Under the pieces are notes generated by a model, which searched no databases, was not told where the DNA came from, and worked only from the letters and a program-made list of their open reading frames with translations. A stretch of DNA of 64,000 nucleotides from contig NZ_PTXL01000006.1 of assembly GCF_004343775.1 (NCBI RefSeq), forward strand, positions 310,001-374,000, read 5' to 3'. Made by a program: the position numbers and the translations under genes. The stretch's first letter is position 1. Every line of letters begins with the position of its first letter. Origin of the DNA: Burkholderia sp. SRS-46 (lineage in GTDB: Bacteria; Pseudomonadota; Gammaproteobacteria; Burkholderiales; Burkholderiaceae). Shown one piece after another: positions 52,998-62,423 of this stretch.

Positions 52998-55900
52998 ATG
53001 AATCGGCCGCTGAATCGAATCCTGCCGCGTGTGACCGGCATTGCGTCGGTCTTCTGGACGTGGCTCAAATGGTCGCTGCTGGCCGCGGTCCTGATCGCGG
53101 TCGCGATCGTCGCCCGGCTGGTGCAGGTCGAAATCGAGACCTCCCGGCTGCAGGCCCGCTATTTGTCCGAACTCACCCGCGACGTCGGCTATGCGGTCGA
53201 AGCCGGCGCGAGCGACCATGTGCGGTTCCCTGCCAGCGGCCCGTACGACGAACGGCTCGGCTACGCGATGATCCCGGGGTTCCAGGCGCGGCTGCTCGCG
53301 CGCGGCTTCGTCGTCGGCAAGCAGGCGCGCGATTCCGAGCGGATGCTCACGCTCGCCGACCGCGGCCTGTTCCTGCCCTACGACGAAAAGGACCAGACCG
53401 GGCTGATGCTGTTCGATTCGACGGGCGCGCCGCTGTTCGCGACCACGTTCCCGCAGCGGGTCTATCGCGACTTCGACGCGGTGCCGCGCGTCGTCACCGA
53501 TTCGCTGCTGTTCATCGAGGATCGCTACCTGCTCGACCCGGGCCAGCCGAACCGCAACCCCGCGATCGACTGGGGGCGCTTCGGCCGCGCGATCGTCGAC
53601 CAGGGCCTGCACGTCGTCAACCGTCACCAGGCGCGGCCGGGCGGCAGCACGCTTGCCACGCAGATCGAGAAATTCCGCCACTCGCCCGACGGCCGCACGG
53701 CGACGCCGCCCGAGAAGCTGCGGCAGATCGCGTCGGCGTCCGTGCGCGCGTACCTGAACGGCCCGCAGACGATGGCCGCGCGCCGCACGATCGTCGTGCG
53801 CTACCTGAACTCGGTGCCGCTCGCGGCCCGGCCGCACATCGGCGAGATCACCGGCATCGGCGACGGGCTCGCCGCGTGGTACGGGCGCGACTTCAACGAC
53901 GTGAACCGGATCCTCGCCGCGCCCACCACGGCCGCGAACCTCGACGCGCAGGGCCGGGCGTTCCGCGAGGTGCTGTCGCTGATGATCGCGCAGCGTGCGC
54001 CGTCGTATTTCCTGAACGGCGGCTACCCGACGCTGCAGCGGCTGACCGACAGCTACCTGCGGCTGCTCGCGGGCGGCGGCGTGATCACGCCCGCGCTGCG
54101 CGACGCCGCGCTCGCCGCGCAGATCGACCGCGCGAAGCCGCCCGAGGCGGCGCGTGTGCAGTCGTTCATCTCGCGCAAGGCGATCACGTCGGCGCGCGCG
54201 TCGCTGCTCGCCGCGCTCGGCCTCGACGACCTGTATCAGCTCGACCAGCTCGACCTGCAGGCCACCAGCACGCTCGACAACGGCGTGCAGCAGGCGGTGG
54301 CCGAGCGGCTCGCGCAGGCGGCCACCCGCGACGGCGCGCAGGCCGCGGGCCTGTACGGCTTCGAGATGCTCGCGCCGAAGGACGACCCGTCGCATCTCAC
54401 GTTCAGCTTCACGCTGTACGAGCGGCGCAACGGCGCGAACGTGCTGCGCGTGCAGACCGACAGCGTGAACCAGCCGTTCGACGTCAACCGCGGCGGGCGC
54501 ATCAATCTCGGCTCGACCGCGAAGCTGCGCACGCTGATCACCTACCTGCAGATCGTCTCCGACCTGCACGCGCGCTACGGCGCGCTGTCGAACGCGGAGC
54601 TCGCGCGCGTGCGGCCCGACCCGCTCGACAACCTGTCGCGCTGGGCGCTCGACTACCTGTCGCACACGCGCGACCGCTCGCTGCAGGCGATGCTCGACGC
54701 GGCCGTCGAGCGCAAGTACTCGGCGAGCCCCGACGTGTTCTACACGGGCGGCGGCGCGCAGGTGTTCAGCAACTTCGAGAAATCGGACAATCACCGGATC
54801 CTGACGCTGCACCAGGCGTTCGAGCACTCGGTGAACCTCGTGTTCGTGCGGCTGATGCGCGACATCGTCCACTACGAGATGATCGAGACCGCCGGGCCGT
54901 CGACGTCGTGGCTCGACGACCCCGAGCAGCGCCGGCAATACCTGCAGCAGTTCGTCGACGGCGAAAGCCAGGTCTACGTGAAGCGCTTCTACGCGCGCTA
55001 CGCCGGCAAGCCCGCGGACGACGCGCTCGCGCTGATGCTGAAGGACGTGCGCAAGTCGCCGCCGAAGCTCGCGACCGTGCTGCGCAGCGTCGCGCCGAAC
55101 GAATCGCTCGCGTGGTTCAGCGCGCAGATGCGCGCGCAACTGAAGGGCACGCCCGCCGCGACGATCGACGACGACGATCTCGCCGCGCTCTACGCGAAGT
55201 ACGCGATCGACCGCTTCAACCTGAACGACCGCGGCTATATCGCGAGCGTGCATCCGCTCGCGCTGTGGACGCTCAACTACCTGCGCGCGCATCCGGGCGC
55301 GGCGCTCGCCGACGTGCAGCGCGACAGCCGCGACGCGCGCTTCTACACGTACTCTTGGCTGTACAAGACGCGCTACCACGGCACGCAGGACCGGCGCATC
55401 CGCCGCATGGTCGAGCTGCGCGCGTACGCGTCGATCAGCAAGTCGTGGCGCGCGCTCGGCTATCCGTTCGCCGAAGTCACGCCGTCGTACGCGGCGGCGA
55501 TCGGCGCGTCGGGCGACCAGCCGGACGCGCTCGCGAAGCTGATCGGGCTGATCGCGAACGGCGGCGCGAAGGTGCCGACCGAGACGATCTCGCGGCTCGA
55601 CTTCGCGAAGGGCACGCCGTACGAGACGCGCTTCGTGCGCGCGGCCGCGCAGCCGCAGCCGACGCTGTCGCCGGAAATCGTCAACGTCGCGCACGAACTG
55701 CTGCGCGACGTCGTGCAGAGCGGTACCGCGCGACGCCTCGCGGGCGGCATGACGCTGCCGAGCGGCAGGACGCTCGAGGTGTACGGCAAGACCGGCACCG
55801 GCGACCAGCGCTTCAACGTGTATGCGCGCGGCGCCCGGCTGATCGAGTCGCGCAAGGTGAACCGCAGCGGCACGTTCGTGTTCGTGCTCGGCGACCGCTT

Positions 55901-56087
55901 CTTCGGCGTGCTGACGGCGACCGCGCACGAGCCGTACGCGGCGCGCTACGACTTCACGAGCGCGATGGCGGTGCAGTTGCTGAAATCGATGGGGCCGGCG
56001 CTCGCGCCGCTGATCGAGCGGCCGGCCGCGATCGGCCCGCAGGCCGAAGTGCCCGCGCCGCCGCAAGGGCAGGCGCAGGCGTCTTGA
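52998..56087 (+). CDS. Large bifunctional-type penicillin-binding protein with GT51 domain
   Basis: The 1029-residue inner-membrane protein has one N-terminal helix (about residues 18-38, WSLLAAVLIAVAIVARLV), a glycosyltransferase family 51 domain (FIEDRYLLDPGQPNRNPAIDW, GGSTLATQIEKFRHSPDGRT) and a C-terminal transpeptidase with the three serine-enzyme motifs: STAK in LGSTAKLRTL, SVN in FEHSVNLVF and KTGT in YGKTGTGDQ. It lies in the periplasm and would polymerise and cross-link peptidoglycan. It is longer than PBP1a (about 800-850), with a unique middle part. The ATG at 52998 has GGGAGA upstream. Confidence 0.88.
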   Translation: MNRPLNRILPRVTGIASVFWTWLKWSLLAAVLIAVAIVARLVQVEIETSRLQARYLSELTRDVGYAVEAGASDHVRFPASGPYDERLGYAMIPGFQARLLARGFVVGKQARDSERMLTLADRGLFLPYDEKDQTGLMLFDSTGAPLFATTFPQRVYRDFDAVPRVVTDSLLFIEDRYLLDPGQPNRNPAIDWGRFGRAIVDQGLHVVNRHQARPGGSTLATQIEKFRHSPDGRTATPPEKLRQIASASVRAYLNGPQTMAARRTIVVRYLNSVPLAARPHIGEITGIGDGLAAWYGRDFNDVNRILAAPTTAANLDAQGRAFREVLSLMIAQRAPSYFLNGGYPTLQRLTDSYLRLLAGGGVITPALRDAALAAQIDRAKPPEAARVQSFISRKAITSARASLLAALGLDDLYQLDQLDLQATSTLDNGVQQAVAERLAQAATRDGAQAAGLYGFEMLAPKDDPSHLTFSFTLYERRNGANVLRVQTDSVNQPFDVNRGGRINLGSTAKLRTLITYLQIVSDLHARYGALSNAELARVRPDPLDNLSRWALDYLSHTRDRSLQAMLDAAVERKYSASPDVFYTGGGAQVFSNFEKSDNHRILTLHQAFEHSVNLVFVRLMRDIVHYEMIETAGPSTSWLDDPEQRRQYLQQFVDGESQVYVKRFYARYAGKPADDALALMLKDVRKSPPKLATVLRSVAPNESLAWFSAQMRAQLKGTPAATIDDDDLAALYAKYAIDRFNLNDRGYIASVHPLALWTLNYLRAHPGAALADVQRDSRDARFYTYSWLYKTRYHGTQDRRIRRMVELRAYASISKSWRALGYPFAEVTPSYAAAIGASGDQPDALAKLIGLIANGGAKVPTETISRLDFAKGTPYETRFVRAAAQPQPTLSPEIVNVAHELLRDVVQSGTARRLAGGMTLPSGRTLEVYGKTGTGDQRFNVYARGARLIESRKVNRSGTFVFVLGDRFFGVLTATAHEPYAARYDFTSAMAVQLLKSMGPALAPLIERPAAIGPQAEVPAPPQGQAQAS

Positions 56088-56097
56088 GCGCGGCCGC

Positions 56098-56445
56098 TCA
56101 GTGCGAGCGGCCGTCGTAATGCGTGACCGGCAGGGTGTCGAGGTCGACGTCGTCGAGGCAGCGCACGTTGATCGCCGCCATCCGGTTGCCCTTCGGATCG
56201 GTGCCCTCGCCGAACGGATGGATCCCGCAGCGCTTGCAGAAGCGATGCTGGATCACGTGCTTGTTGAAGGTGTAGGTCGCGAGGTTCTCTTCCGGCGTCA
56301 GCAGGTACAGGTTCGCGCGCGGCACGAACCACATCAGCGCGGCCTTGCGCCGGCAGATCGAGCAATTGCACGCCATCACGCCCGTCAAGTCGCCATCCAC
56401 CTCGAACTGCACGTCGCCGCAATGGCAGCTGCCTCGGTAAAGCAT
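56098..56445 (-). CDS. GFA-family zinc protein
   Basis: The 115-residue protein has the GFA/CENP-V fold: GSCHCGDVQFEV, then ACNCSICRRKAALMWFVP and FCKRCGIHPFGEG, giving pairs of Cys for two zinc ions. Members include enzymes using S-hydroxymethylglutathione and many of unknown role. AAGGAG precedes the ATG at 56445. It is convergent with the penicillin-binding protein gene. Confidence 0.9.
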   Translation of the reverse strand: MLYRGSCHCGDVQFEVDGDLTGVMACNCSICRRKAALMWFVPRANLYLLTPEENLATYTFNKHVIQHRFCKRCGIHPFGEGTDPKGNRMAAINVRCLDDVDLDTLPVTHYDGRSH

Positions 56446-56585
56446 GGTCGTCTCCTTGTCTGGCCCGCGCGCGGCGGCGCCGCGTCGGCGGGCATTGGTC
56501 AACTTGCGGTGATGCGCTTACAGTAGCGTGCCGCCGCCGCTCCCGCAACGTCCGGCGGCCCCCCCCCACGATCAAGGAGACTGCA

Positions 56586-56831
56586 ATGCTCGAACTTCGC
56601 CCCGGCTGCGAATGCTGCGACAAGGACCTGCCGCCCGATTCCGCCGACGCGCGGATCTGCACGTTCGAATGCACGTTTTGCGCGAGCTGCGCCGACGAGG
56701 TGCTGAAAGGCCAATGCCCGAACTGCGGCGGCGAACTGGTCGTGCGGCCGCGCCGGTCGGCGCGCCTGCTCGCGAAATATCCGGCGTCGACGCAGCGCGT
56801 CGTCAAGCCCGGCGGCTGCGCAGCCGCCTGA
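56586..56831 (+). CDS. DUF1272 zinc-ribbon-like protein
   Basis: The 81-residue protein begins MLELRPGCECCDKDLPPDS and has two more Cys groups (CTFECTFCASCAD and CPNCGG), the DUF1272 pattern, likely binding two zinc ions. Function unknown. AAGGAG precedes the ATG. It is divergent from the GFA gene across a 140-bp gap. Confidence 0.92.
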   Translation: MLELRPGCECCDKDLPPDSADARICTFECTFCASCADEVLKGQCPNCGGELVVRPRRSARLLAKYPASTQRVVKPGGCAAA

Positions 56832-56881
56832 TCACCGGCGCGCGGGCAACGCCGCCGCGCGCCCTGCCCCGCGCCGCGGCG

Positions 56882-57568
56882 TCACGTCGATTCGATCCGC
56901 GCGCGGGTGACCGCGAGCAGCGCCGCCATCGCGCGGCGCGCCCCTTGCGCGTCGCGCGCGCGGATCGCGTCGCACACGGCCAGATGCTCGGCGAGCGACG
57001 CGTTATACACGTCGGCGCGGCGCGCATTCAGCCGCAGCTGCGCCTCGAGCGTGCGATCGATCAGCGCGCCGAGCGGCACCAGCAGCTCGTTGCCGCCCGC
57101 CTCCAGCACGCTCAGGTGAAACCGCAGGTCGGCACGCACCCATTCGTCGACGTTGCGCGCGTCGGCCATCGCGCGCGCGGCCGCGTCGATCGCATCGAAC
57201 GTGTCGGGCCCATGCGCGTGCGCGGCGAGCGCGGCCGCGTGCGGCTCGACCATCTCGCGCATCTCCTGCAGCTTCAGCGCGAACGCGAGCGGTGGCGCGA
57301 CGCGCGCATACCAGTCGAGCAGGTCCGCATCGAGCAAATTCCATGCGCGGCGCGGCCGCACCCGCGTGCCGACCTTCGGCCGCGATTCGACGAGCCCCTT
57401 CGAGGTCAGCGTGCGCAGCGCCTCGCGCAGCACCGTGCGGCTCACGCCGAACATCTCCATCAGTTCGGGCTCCCTCGGCAGCAGCGATTCCGGCGGGTAG
57501 TCGCCGCGCAGGATCGCCGTCGCGAGCCGGAATGCCGTCTGGCCATGCAGGTCGTGTTGAATGGTCAT
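56882..57568 (-). CDS. GntR/FadR-family regulator, probable galactonate regulator
   Basis: The 228-residue protein has a winged helix (GQTAFRLATAILRGDYPPESLLPREPELMEMFGVSRTVLREALRTL) and an FCD domain (DADLLDWYARVAPPLAFALKLQEMREMVEPHAAALAA to the C-terminus) with His residues that may bind a metal. It is divergent from dgoD, so it is probably the DgoR-type repressor. The start at 57568 is set by homology. Confidence 0.9.
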   Translation of the reverse strand: MTIQHDLHGQTAFRLATAILRGDYPPESLLPREPELMEMFGVSRTVLREALRTLTSKGLVESRPKVGTRVRPRRAWNLLDADLLDWYARVAPPLAFALKLQEMREMVEPHAAALAAHAHGPDTFDAIDAAARAMADARNVDEWVRADLRFHLSVLEAGGNELLVPLGALIDRTLEAQLRLNARRADVYNASLAEHLAVCDAIRARDAQGARRAMAALLAVTRARIEST

Positions 57569-57622
57569 TCTCCCGGAATGCGAACAGCCCGGCGCCAGGG
57601 CCGGGCTGTCCACTATCTGCAC

Positions 57623-57643
57623 AATAGTGCTATTAATACTATT
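57623..57643. promoter_or_regulatory. Candidate operator between the GntR gene and dgoD
   Basis: AATAGT and ACTATT are inverted arms around an AT-rich centre that also contains the small palindrome ATAGTGCTAT. It lies in the AT-rich 130-bp gap of the divergent pair. Binding by the GntR protein is inferred. Confidence 0.35.
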
Positions 57644-57698
57644 TTTTAGCCGTGTCCGCTAGGATAGCCGCAAAGCCCTTCCCCTGGAGACCTGCGTC

Positions 57699-58847
57699 AT
57701 GAAGATCACCCGCCTCGAAACCTTCGTCGTCCCGCCGCGCTGGCTGTTCCTCAAGATCGAGACCGACGAGGGCATCGTCGGCTGGGGCGAGCCGATCGTC
57801 GAAGGCCGCGCGCACACCGTCGAGACGGCCGTCCAGGAGCTCGCCGACTACCTGGTCGGCAAGGATCCGCTGCTGATCGAGGATCACTGGCAGGTGATGT
57901 ACCGCGCGGGCTTCTACCGCGGCGGGCCGATCATGATGAGCGCGATCGCGGGCGTCGACCAGGCGCTGTGGGACATCAAGGGCAAGCATCACGGGGTGCC
58001 GGTGCATGCGCTGCTCGGCGGCCAGGTGCGCGACCGGATCAAGGTGTATTCGTGGATCGGCGGCGACCGGCCGAGCGACGTCGCGAACAACGCGCGCGCG
58101 GTGGTCGAGCGCGGCTTCAAGGCCGTGAAGATGAACGGCTCCGAGGAGCTGCAGATCGTCGACACGCACGACAAGGTCGAGCAGGTGATCGCGAACGTCG
58201 CGGCGGTGCGCGACGCGGTCGGGCCGCACGTCGGCATCGGCGTCGATTTCCACGGCCGCGTGCACAAGCCGATGGCGAAGGTGCTCGCGAAGGAGCTCGA
58301 CCCGTACCGGCTGATGTTCATCGAGGAGCCGGTGCTGTCGGAGAACGCCGAGGCGCTGCGCGACATCGTCAACCAGACCGACACGCCGATCGCGCTCGGC
58401 GAGCGGCTCTACTCGCGCTGGGACTTCAAGCACATCCTCGCGGGCGGCTACGTCGACATCATCCAGCCCGACGCGTCGCATGCGGGCGGCATCACCGAGT
58501 GCCGCAAGATCGCGACGCTCGCGGAATGCTACGACGTCGCGCTCGCGCTGCACTGCCCGCTCGGCCCGATCGCGCTCGCCGCGTGCCTGCAGCTCGACGC
58601 GGTCAGCTACAACGCGTTCATCCAGGAACAGAGCCTCGGGATCCACTACAACCAGGGCAACGACCTGCTCGACTACCTGCGCAACCCCGAGGTGTTCCGC
58701 TACGAGGACGGCTTCGTGACGATCCCGCAGGGCCCGGGGCTCGGCATCGACGTGAACGAGGAGAAGGTGCGCGAGATGGCGAAGACGGGCCACCGCTGGC
58801 GCAACCCGGTGTGGCGCCACGCGGACGGCAGCGTCGCCGAGTGGTGA
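57699..58847 (+). CDS. dgoD: D-galactonate dehydratase
   Basis: DgoD dehydrates D-galactonate to 2-keto-3-deoxygalactonate. The 382-residue product is an enolase-superfamily enzyme of the mandelate racemase subgroup. Residues in E. coli-like positions are Asp183 and His185 (GVDFHG), Glu209 (FIEEP), Glu235 (LGERLYS) and His285 (LALHCPLG). No dgoK, dgoA or transporter gene is adjacent. The ATG follows CTGGAG-like sequence. Confidence 0.96.
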   Translation: MKITRLETFVVPPRWLFLKIETDEGIVGWGEPIVEGRAHTVETAVQELADYLVGKDPLLIEDHWQVMYRAGFYRGGPIMMSAIAGVDQALWDIKGKHHGVPVHALLGGQVRDRIKVYSWIGGDRPSDVANNARAVVERGFKAVKMNGSEELQIVDTHDKVEQVIANVAAVRDAVGPHVGIGVDFHGRVHKPMAKVLAKELDPYRLMFIEEPVLSENAEALRDIVNQTDTPIALGERLYSRWDFKHILAGGYVDIIQPDASHAGGITECRKIATLAECYDVALALHCPLGPIALAACLQLDAVSYNAFIQEQSLGIHYNQGNDLLDYLRNPEVFRYEDGFVTIPQGPGLGIDVNEEKVREMAKTGHRWRNPVWRHADGSVAEW

Positions 58848-58896
58848 CGACGCGCGCGGCGCCCCGCGGGCGCCGCGCCGTGCGGTGAAACCGGCG

Positions 58897-59829
58897 TCAG
58901 CCGATTGCCGCGAAGCCCGGCACGCTGGCGGCCAGCACCGCGGCCGCGACGAACACGCCGAGCATCGTCAGCCCTTCGAGATGCAGGATGTTGCGGAACG
59001 TGTGTGCATCCTCGGTCGACGCGGTGCGGCGCAGGCGCGGCAGCGCCGAGAAGCGGTTCAGCCCGCCGAGCACCAGCGCGAGCGCGATGAGCAGCGCCTT
59101 CAGCAGCAAGACCCGGCCCCACGCGCTGCCGTCGAGCGGCGCGAGCGAGCCGCCGAGCCCGCGCAGCGCGTTGAGCGCGCCGGTGCCGAGCACGAACACG
59201 ACCGCGACGATCGACGTGCGCGACAGGTGCTGCCCGATGCGGATCAGCGCGCCGCGCACGACCGACGAGCCGAGCGCCGGCAGCACCGCGAGCCCGCCCG
59301 CGAGCACGAGCCCGCCCCACACCGCGGTGACGAGCAGGTGCAGCGTCTGCACGGCGGCCGCCGCCGAGAACAGGCCGGTGTCGGCCACGTGCCCGAGCAG
59401 CGCCTTGCCGGCCGCGATCGCGATCACCGCGAGCCACAGCACCGCATACGCGAGCGGGCCGTCCGGCCGCGACAGCGCGACGACGGCCAGCACGACGGCG
59501 CCGCCGAACGCGATGCTCCACGCCAGGCCCGCGTGGGTCTGCGCGAGCACCGTCGGAATCGCGCCGAATGCGCCGCCGAGCCCCGCGCCGCTCATCGCCG
59601 CGGCTTCATAGACGAGCCAGCCGAGATCCGCGAGCACCAGCGCCGCGGCCGCCGCCGCGAGCGAATGCTGCGCGCGCAGCCAGGCCGGATGCGACGGCGC
59701 GATGACGGGCCGCGCGCCGTCCTTCGCGAGCCAGCCCTTGAGCAGCGCCGAGCCCACCGCCATCGCGAAGGCGGCGTCCATCAGCGCGGCGAGCGCGACC
59801 TGCCCGATCCACAAGCTGTCGACCCTCAT
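58897..59829 (-). CDS. CopD-family copper-resistance-type membrane protein
   Basis: The 310-residue protein has about eight hydrophobic helices: VALAALMDAAFAMAVGSALL, SLAAAAAALVLADLGWLV, TVLQTHAGLAWSIAFGGAV and others, and conserved histidines in AQTHAGLAW, ALLGHVADTG and LHLLVTAVWGGL. This is the pattern of CopD/PcoD, which helps copper cross the inner membrane. No copC or copAB neighbour is present. The ATG at 59829 was chosen over the frame start at 60024 because the first helix starts here. Confidence 0.85.
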   Translation of the reverse strand: MRVDSLWIGQVALAALMDAAFAMAVGSALLKGWLAKDGARPVIAPSHPAWLRAQHSLAAAAAALVLADLGWLVYEAAAMSGAGLGGAFGAIPTVLAQTHAGLAWSIAFGGAVVLAVVALSRPDGPLAYAVLWLAVIAIAAGKALLGHVADTGLFSAAAAVQTLHLLVTAVWGGLVLAGGLAVLPALGSSVVRGALIRIGQHLSRTSIVAVVFVLGTGALNALRGLGGSLAPLDGSAWGRVLLLKALLIALALVLGGLNRFSALPRLRRTASTEDAHTFRNILHLEGLTMLGVFVAAAVLAASVPGFAAIG

Positions 59830-60213
59830 CGCGCACGCCCTCCGTTGCGGCCGCAACGGGACGGCATGCCGGCGGCGCGGCGGCGGGACGGACAACGGGA
59901 AGCGGGCAACGGCACGGTAGAAAACGTCATCGATGAATCCGGAAACAGGGGAAATGACACGATCTGCGGCGGAGGCGGCGCCGCGCGACCCGCGAGTGTA
60001 CGGTCTTCGATGGATAAAACGCACGCCGGTTCACACCGGGACCACACGACGCGCGTCAAATTGTCGCAAGTCGCAAACAGGCACGAACCGCTACCGATTT
60101 GCCAAATAGCCGTCATTACCCATCGATGATAGAATGCCGCGTCGCAGCAGACAGGCTGCCCCCGCCGTCATGCCGAGCCGGTCGTAGCCCGGACAGGTCC
60201 CCGACGAATAAAC
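59830..60213. other. Divergent intergenic region before the cytochrome genes
   Basis: This 384-bp region separates the minus-strand CopD-like gene from the plus-strand cytochrome genes. No gene is supported. A TAGAAT at 60130-60135 is a possible -10 element for the cytochrome operon. No convincing -35 box was seen. Confidence 0.4.
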
Positions 60214-60978
60214 ATGGAGTCTCGTGTGTCTTCAAGACGCGTCTTCCGTCCGCTGCTCGCCGTTCTGTTGATCGGTGGAGCGGGCCTCATGAGCGCTGCC
60301 CAAGCGCAGACCAAGCCCACGGAGCAAGCCCAGGCCCATCAGGCGCCGCTCAAGGCGCCCGATACCATGGCCGAGCGCGTGCGCGGCTGTACGGCCTGCC
60401 ATGGCGTCCATGGCCAGGGCACGGACAACGATTACTTCCCGCGTCTTGCCGGCAAGCCGGCCGAGTACCTGTACAACCAGCTCGTCAACTTCCGTGACGG
60501 CCGGCGCAAGTACCCGCCGATGAACTACCTGCTGAAGTACCTGAGCGACGACTACCTGCACGAGATGGCCGTGCACTTCTCGGCCGAGCGCCCGCCGTAT
60601 CCGGCGCCGGCGAAGCCGAGCCTGCCGGCCGCGACGCTCGCGCGCGGCAAGCAGCTGGCGACGCAGGGCGACCCGTCGCGCAAGCTGCCGGCCTGCGTGG
60701 CCTGCCACGGCGCGACGCTGACCGGCATGCAGCCGGCGATCCCGGGCCTCGTCGGCCTGCACGCCGACTACCTGAGCGCGCAGCTCGGCGCATGGCGCTC
60801 CGGCAACCGCCACGCGAAGGCGCCGGATTGCATGCACGACATCGCCGCCAAGCTTTCCGACGAAGACGTGACCGCCGTGACGGCATGGCTCGCCGCGCAA
60901 TCGGCGCCCGCCAACCCCGTGCCGGCCCCGGCCCGCTCGATGAAGACTCCGCTCGCCTGCGGCAGCGAACCGCAATAA
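60214..60978 (+). CDS. Dihaem c-type cytochrome
   Basis: The 254-residue exported protein has a signal peptide (PLLAVLLIGGAGLMSAAQAQ) and two haem-binding CxxCH motifs, CTACHG near residue 59 and CVACHG near 151. The layout resembles cytochrome c4-like and cytochrome c class I proteins. It would carry electrons in the periplasm. A GTG at 60226 is a possible later start. It is followed after 19 bp by a tri-haem cytochrome gene. Confidence 0.9.
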   Translation: MESRVSSRRVFRPLLAVLLIGGAGLMSAAQAQTKPTEQAQAHQAPLKAPDTMAERVRGCTACHGVHGQGTDNDYFPRLAGKPAEYLYNQLVNFRDGRRKYPPMNYLLKYLSDDYLHEMAVHFSAERPPYPAPAKPSLPAATLARGKQLATQGDPSRKLPACVACHGATLTGMQPAIPGLVGLHADYLSAQLGAWRSGNRHAKAPDCMHDIAAKLSDEDVTAVTAWLAAQSAPANPVPAPARSMKTPLACGSEPQ

Positions 60979-60997
60979 GGCAAGGGAGACAGACACA

Positions 60998-62296
60998 ATG
61001 AAACGCAAGTCCCTGTTTGCACTCTCGGCTGTCGCGATCGTCGCGGCAGCGGCCCTCGTGCCGGTTCTGTGGCCGGGCAGCGATACGCTGCACGGCGCTG
61101 CCGCCGTCGCGGCCACGCCGGCCGACCAGTCCGCGCTGATCAAGAAGGGTGAATACCTCGCGCGCGTCGGCGACTGTATCGCGTGCCACACCGTGCGCGG
61201 CGGCAAGCCGTTCTCGGGCGGCCTGCCGATGGCGACGCCGTTCGGCACGATGTACACGCCGAACATCACGCCGGACGACCAGAACGGTATCGGCAAGTGG
61301 ACGTCGGACGACTTCTACCGCGCGATGCACACCGGCCGCTCGAAGGACGGCAGCCTGCTGTACCCGGGCTTCCCGTTCGCGAGCTACACGAAGGTCACGC
61401 GCGCGGATTCGGACGCGATCTACGCGTTCCTGCGCTCGGTCCCGCCGGCAGCCGTGCCGAGCCGTCCGCACGAGCTGAAGTTCCCGTTCAACAACCGCAA
61501 CCTGCTGATCGGCTGGCGCACGCTGTTCTTCAAGGAAGGCGAGTACAAGCCGGATCCGACCAAGTCGGTCGAATGGAACCGCGGCGCGTACCTCGTCGAA
61601 GGCCTCGGCCACTGCTCGATGTGCCACACGTCGATCAACATGATGGGCGGCCCGGTGAACGCGTCGGCTTTCGCCGGCGGCCTGATCCCGCTGCAGAACT
61701 GGTACGCGCCGTCGCTGACGAACGACAAGGAACTCGGCCTCGGCGACTGGCACGTGCAGGAACTGTCCGACCTGCTGCAAGCCGGCGTGTCGAACAAGGG
61801 CGCCGTGTTCGGCCCGATGGCGGACGTGGTTCACAACAGCCTGCAGTACATGACCGACGAGGATACGCGCGCGATGTCGACGTACCTGAAGTCGATCCCG
61901 CAGAAGGCTGAAGCGCCGAAGAACATGCAGTACGAGCCGTCGAAGCAGTTCGGCAACGTGCTGCTCGAGCAAGGCAAGAAGATCTACGCGGACAACTGCG
62001 CGACCTGCCACGGCGATAGCGGCCAGGGCAAGGCGCCAGCCTATCCACCGCTCGCGCAGAACCACTCGATCATGATGGAATCGGCCGTGAACCCGATCCG
62101 CATGGTGCTGAACGGTGGCTATCCGCCGAGCTCGTTCAAGAATCCGCGTCCGTACGGGATGCCGCCGTTCGCACAGTCGCTGTCGAACCAGGAAGTTGCG
62201 GCAGTCGTCTCGTACATCCGGACGTCGTGGGGCAACAACGGTTCGCCGATCTCGCCGCAACAGGTGAGCGACCTGCGTTCCGCACCGCTCGACTAA
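60998..62296 (+). CDS. Tri-haem c-type cytochrome, alcohol/gluconate dehydrogenase type
   Basis: The 432-residue exported protein has a signal-anchor-like start (LFALSAVAIVAAAALVPVLWP) and three CxxCH motifs: CIACHT, CSMCHT and CATCHG. This is the layout of the cytochrome c subunit of membrane-bound gluconate, sorbitol or alcohol dehydrogenases, which passes electrons to ubiquinone. No dehydrogenase subunit gene is adjacent, so it may serve the dihaem cytochrome upstream or a distant enzyme. AAGGGAGA precedes the ATG. A strong terminator follows. Confidence 0.92.
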   Translation: MKRKSLFALSAVAIVAAAALVPVLWPGSDTLHGAAAVAATPADQSALIKKGEYLARVGDCIACHTVRGGKPFSGGLPMATPFGTMYTPNITPDDQNGIGKWTSDDFYRAMHTGRSKDGSLLYPGFPFASYTKVTRADSDAIYAFLRSVPPAAVPSRPHELKFPFNNRNLLIGWRTLFFKEGEYKPDPTKSVEWNRGAYLVEGLGHCSMCHTSINMMGGPVNASAFAGGLIPLQNWYAPSLTNDKELGLGDWHVQELSDLLQAGVSNKGAVFGPMADVVHNSLQYMTDEDTRAMSTYLKSIPQKAEAPKNMQYEPSKQFGNVLLEQGKKIYADNCATCHGDSGQGKAPAYPPLAQNHSIMMESAVNPIRMVLNGGYPPSSFKNPRPYGMPPFAQSLSNQEVAAVVSYIRTSWGNNGSPISPQQVSDLRSAPLD

Positions 62297-62315
62297 ACGA
62301 CGCGTAACGCAAACG

Positions 62316-62359
62316 GGGCGCGGCTGCGGGAAACCGCGGCCGCGCCCTTTTGTCTTTTT
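62316..62359 (+). terminator. Terminator after the cytochrome operon
   Basis: A 14-bp stem (GGGCGCGG plus CTGCGG with matching right arm, one T-G pair) is closed by a GAAA tetraloop and followed by TTTTGTCTTTTT. Confidence 0.93.
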
Positions 62360-62423
62360 GCGACGCCGTCCCCGCGCAGGCCGCGCGAGGCGTCGCCGAC
62401 CATAACACCCAAGAGCCGAATCT

